Made by a program: the position numbers and the translations under genes. 15,151 nt of DNA from Opitutales bacterium (lineage in GTDB: Bacteria > Verrucomicrobiota > Verrucomicrobiia > Opitutales > Intestinicryptomonadaceae): contig JAJXPD010000042.1 of assembly GCA_021641325.1 (NCBI GenBank), forward strand, positions 1 to 15,151. The letters run 5' to 3'. Position 1 is the stretch's first letter, and each line of letters starts with the position of its first letter. The notes beneath the pieces are model-generated. The model had not been told where the DNA came from. It saw only the letters and a program-made list of their open reading frames with translations, and did no database searches. Positions 13,751-15,151 of the stretch are shown here, piece after piece.

Positions 13751-14167
13751 TTAAAACGGCTCGTCCGCATCAGCCCCGTAATCGCCGCCTGCGTCGGGGG
13801 TTTCCTCCGAACGCGCCTGTTCGGGCGCGCGCCTGCCCTCGTCCGTCGGAGGCGGCGGCTCGTGCGAAGACTTGCCGCCCACAAAGCCCCATTGGCGCAC
13901 GTCGCAAAACGTGTGAGACTGCCTCTTTTCATCCTCGTACTGGCTAAGTTCGCCGACAACCTGAATCGCCTGCCCCTTGCGGAAGAATCGGGCAATGTTT
14001 TCGGCGGCCTTGTTGTATGCGACGCACCAAAGGAACGTCGCCCTGTCGTCCTTCATTCCCGAATTGCACGCAACCGTGAACTTCGCGACGGGCACGCCGT
14101 TCGTTTTCGTTTTTTCAAAGACGACATCTTTCGTAAGATTGCCGACCGCTATGACCGTAGGTTTCAT
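13751..14167 (-). CDS. ssb: Single-stranded DNA-binding protein (138 aa)
   Basis: SSB coats unwound single-stranded DNA and recruits partners. The OB fold occupies residues about 1-97, with VIAVGNLTKDVVFEKT at the start, VPVAKFTVACN in the middle, AENIARFFRKGQAIQVVGEL (55-74, matching the family A-E-x-x-x-x-x-x-KG-x-x-V-x-V-x-G-x-L motif) and FCDVRQWGF at the end. A proline/charged linker follows (103-132), and the protein closes with the acidic tip DADEPF (133-138), the standard partner-binding tail. The length is normal for a phage SSB. The start ATG at 14167 has a good GAAGGAG site. It sits between unknown small genes and upstream of the primase-helicase, forming one replication operon with them. 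Confidence 0.92.
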   Translation of the reverse strand: MKPTVIAVGNLTKDVVFEKTKTNGVPVAKFTVACNSGMKDDRATFLWCVAYNKAAENIARFFRKGQAIQVVGELSQYEDEKRQSHTFCDVRQWGFVGGKSSHEPPPPTDEGRRAPEQARSEETPDAGGDYGADADEPF

Positions 14168-14170
14168 GAT

Positions 14171-14494
14171 TTATTTCTCCTTCCATTCGATTAAAAAGCA
14201 TTCCTCGCGGGCGATTTCGTTTTCCATGTAGACGGAGGCCTCGTCGGAATATCCGAGCTTCCGCGTTATTTCGCGGCGGCGTTTTTCGGAAACGAGCTTG
14301 CGGTCGTACTTCCACTCGACCTCGTTTTTCGTAAGCAGCAGCCCGATTTTTTCGCAAACGCCGCGTCTGACCTCCCCGTCGGCGCATACAATGTCCAGCC
14401 TCTCCTCGCGCACGGGCGGCTGCCCGTAGTAGAGAATCGCCGACACTTCGCGCTTGTCCCATTCCTTCGAGGTTAAATTCGACCGCAGTTTCAT
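14171..14494 (-). CDS. Unknown charged protein in replication operon (107 aa)
   Basis: The start MKLRSNLTSKEWDKREVSAI at 14494 has GGAGGTG upstream and overlaps the preceding gene by 4 bases (ATGA); the longer frame to 14674 is shadow sequence. The protein is highly charged. Visible segments are ERLDIVCADGEVRRGVCEKI, LLLTKNEVEWKYDRKLVSEK and a helical end (NEIAREECFLIEWKEK). No catalytic signature or membrane segment is seen. It ends 3 bases before the single-stranded DNA-binding protein start, so it is probably an early protein acting with replication. No family is recognised. Confidence 0.75.
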   Translation of the reverse strand: MKLRSNLTSKEWDKREVSAILYYGQPPVREERLDIVCADGEVRRGVCEKIGLLLTKNEVEWKYDRKLVSEKRRREITRKLGYSDEASVYMENEIAREECFLIEWKEK

Positions 14495-14793
14495 TCCGCA
14501 CCTCCGTTTTCGGCTTTTACCTTTGCGAGCGCATAGGAGACCGCAAGCGAGGGCGTGCGGAAAATGTACGCCGTAGTGCGCTCGAAATCCTCGTACTCGC
14601 CCTTGACGTGGTAGCGGATAACCCCTTCGTTGTCCACGGCAATGTCGAGCACCATGACGGGCAGCACGCGCCAACGCGCCCTTCCGGCTATGACGTGGTG
14701 CAAATCGACGGCATATACCGTGTCGTGCAGGGTTTTGGGCGGACGCTTCATGACGTAGCGTTCGCGGCGGGTTTTTATCCTTGTTATGGCCAT
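14491..14793 (-). CDS. Unknown small beta-rich phage protein (100 aa)
   Basis: The start MAITRIKTRRERYVMKRPPK at 14793 has AAAGGAAAG upstream; the longer frame to 14910 overlaps the previous gene's end with poor composition. After a basic N-terminus, the protein has strands (HDTVYAVDLHHVIAG, VMVLDIAVDNEGVIRYHVKG), then AYIFRTPSLAVSYALAKVKA. A pattern of strand, G-rich turn, strand, and a final IF-x-T-x-x-x-A-x-x-AL helix is common in small phage proteins of unknown role. It starts 34 bases after the replication protein stop and overlaps the next gene by 4 bases. Confidence 0.75.
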   Translation of the reverse strand: MAITRIKTRRERYVMKRPPKTLHDTVYAVDLHHVIAGRARWRVLPVMVLDIAVDNEGVIRYHVKGEYEDFERTTAYIFRTPSLAVSYALAKVKAENGGAE

Positions 14794-14827
14794 TGTGTTT
14801 CTTTCCTTTCGGTTTTTGGTTTTTGCC

Positions 14828-15151
14828 CTACCAGCGGGCGGAAAATTCCGCGTTTTCGGCGGGGGTGTTAAAAGTTTGCCTGTGGCAATATGCCGCAACA
14901 TTTCTTTCACGAAACTTAGGTCCCGCTACGGAAGCCGAACGGCTAAGCCAAGCCGAACAAAACCTGAGCCAGTTCTTCTTTTGGGCTTTCCGCGGATTCG
15001 AGATAATCCACACTCTCATACGGGACATTTCGGCTTCGATGTCCACCGTCGGATAAGCTTCCCTCCACAATCCGATTGTTGCGGTTTTGGCTTCGGACGA
15101 CTGCCAGACAAAAGAGTTCGTGTTTTTGTCGTAAGTTATTGGTAATTGCTT
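14828..15151 (-). CDS. Replication initiation/helicase-loader type protein, C-terminal part (runs off right edge)
   Basis: The frame is open from the TAG at 14828 to the last base: the codons at 15149-15071 read KQLPITYDKNTNSFVWQSSE then AKTATIG, joining WREAYPTVDIEAEMSRMRVW. A gene model starting at the TTG at 15070 would therefore be wrong, and the true start lies beyond the window. The arrangement YP-x-VDIEAEM-x-x-M-x-x-W-x-x-x-NPRKAQKKNWLRFCSAWLSR is the conserved C-terminal motif of phage replication initiators and helicase loaders that usually carry a helix-turn-helix N-terminus. The last 30 residues are polar, as in those proteins. It is the first gene of the visible replication operon and would load the helicase at the origin. 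The exact family cannot be fixed without the N-terminus. Confidence 0.72.
   Translation of the reverse strand, partial: KQLPITYDKNTNSFVWQSSEAKTATIGLWREAYPTVDIEAEMSRMRVWIISNPRKAQKKNWLRFCSAWLSRSASVAGPKFRERNVAAYCHRQTFNTPAENAEFSARW

Noticed and set aside
1..15151. tRNA genes, CRISPR arrays, insertion sequences, integrase or attachment sites
   Set aside because: No cloverleaf-like sequence, regularly spaced repeats, transposase motifs, tyrosine or serine recombinase motifs, or paired attachment-like repeats were seen in either strand by eye.

Overview
This window reads as a contiguous piece of a tailed double-stranded DNA phage (free phage or prophage). Every gene I can support lies on the minus strand, so transcription runs from the right edge to the left. 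Genes are packed with 1-29 base overlaps or very short gaps, ATGA/TGATG-type junctions are common, and all three standard stop codons are used. Many starts have a clear Shine-Dalgarno such as GGAGG or AAGGAG, so the host is a bacterium using the standard code. Nothing identifies the host. Integrase, lysis, tRNA and DNA polymerase genes are absent, so lifestyle cannot be judged from this piece.

Layout in transcription order. (1) Early/replication block, about 15151-10771: the C-terminal part of a replication initiation-type protein cut by the right edge, two unknown small proteins, a single-stranded DNA-binding protein, two more small unknowns, an ASCH-domain protein and a fused Toprim primase/DnaB-like helicase. 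(2) A bridge of two small genes: an unknown 101-residue protein and a 60-residue helix-turn-helix protein resembling sigma region 4. (3) DNA packaging: small and large terminase subunits. (4) An inserted accessory pair at 7884-6938: a Panacea (DUF4065) antitoxin and a small barrel-like partner that is probably its toxin. The pair is visibly lower in GC and has its own AT-rich promoter region. (5) Head genes: portal, a small unknown, an acidic scaffolding protein, a major capsid protein of the DUF5309/SU10 type, and a likely decoration protein. (6) Connector/tail entry: two adaptor-type candidates, a small structural protein, and the first 52 codons of a tail fibre-like protein running off the left edge. 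The P22-like portal length, separate scaffold and rapid passage from capsid to fibre suggest a short-tailed phage, but no tail tube or tape-measure gene is in view to prove this.

The point most worth following is the toxin-antitoxin-like pair between terminase and portal, two genes normally adjacent. It is bracketed by its own promoter-like region upstream and, immediately downstream, a consensus extended -10 element placed exactly where a leaderless portal transcript would start. This looks like a self-contained cargo module slotted into the packaging/head operon with transcription restored behind it. Two genes at the edges are also easy to miss: the tail fibre N-terminus at 1-157, and the right-edge replication protein, whose frame stays open to the end of the window.
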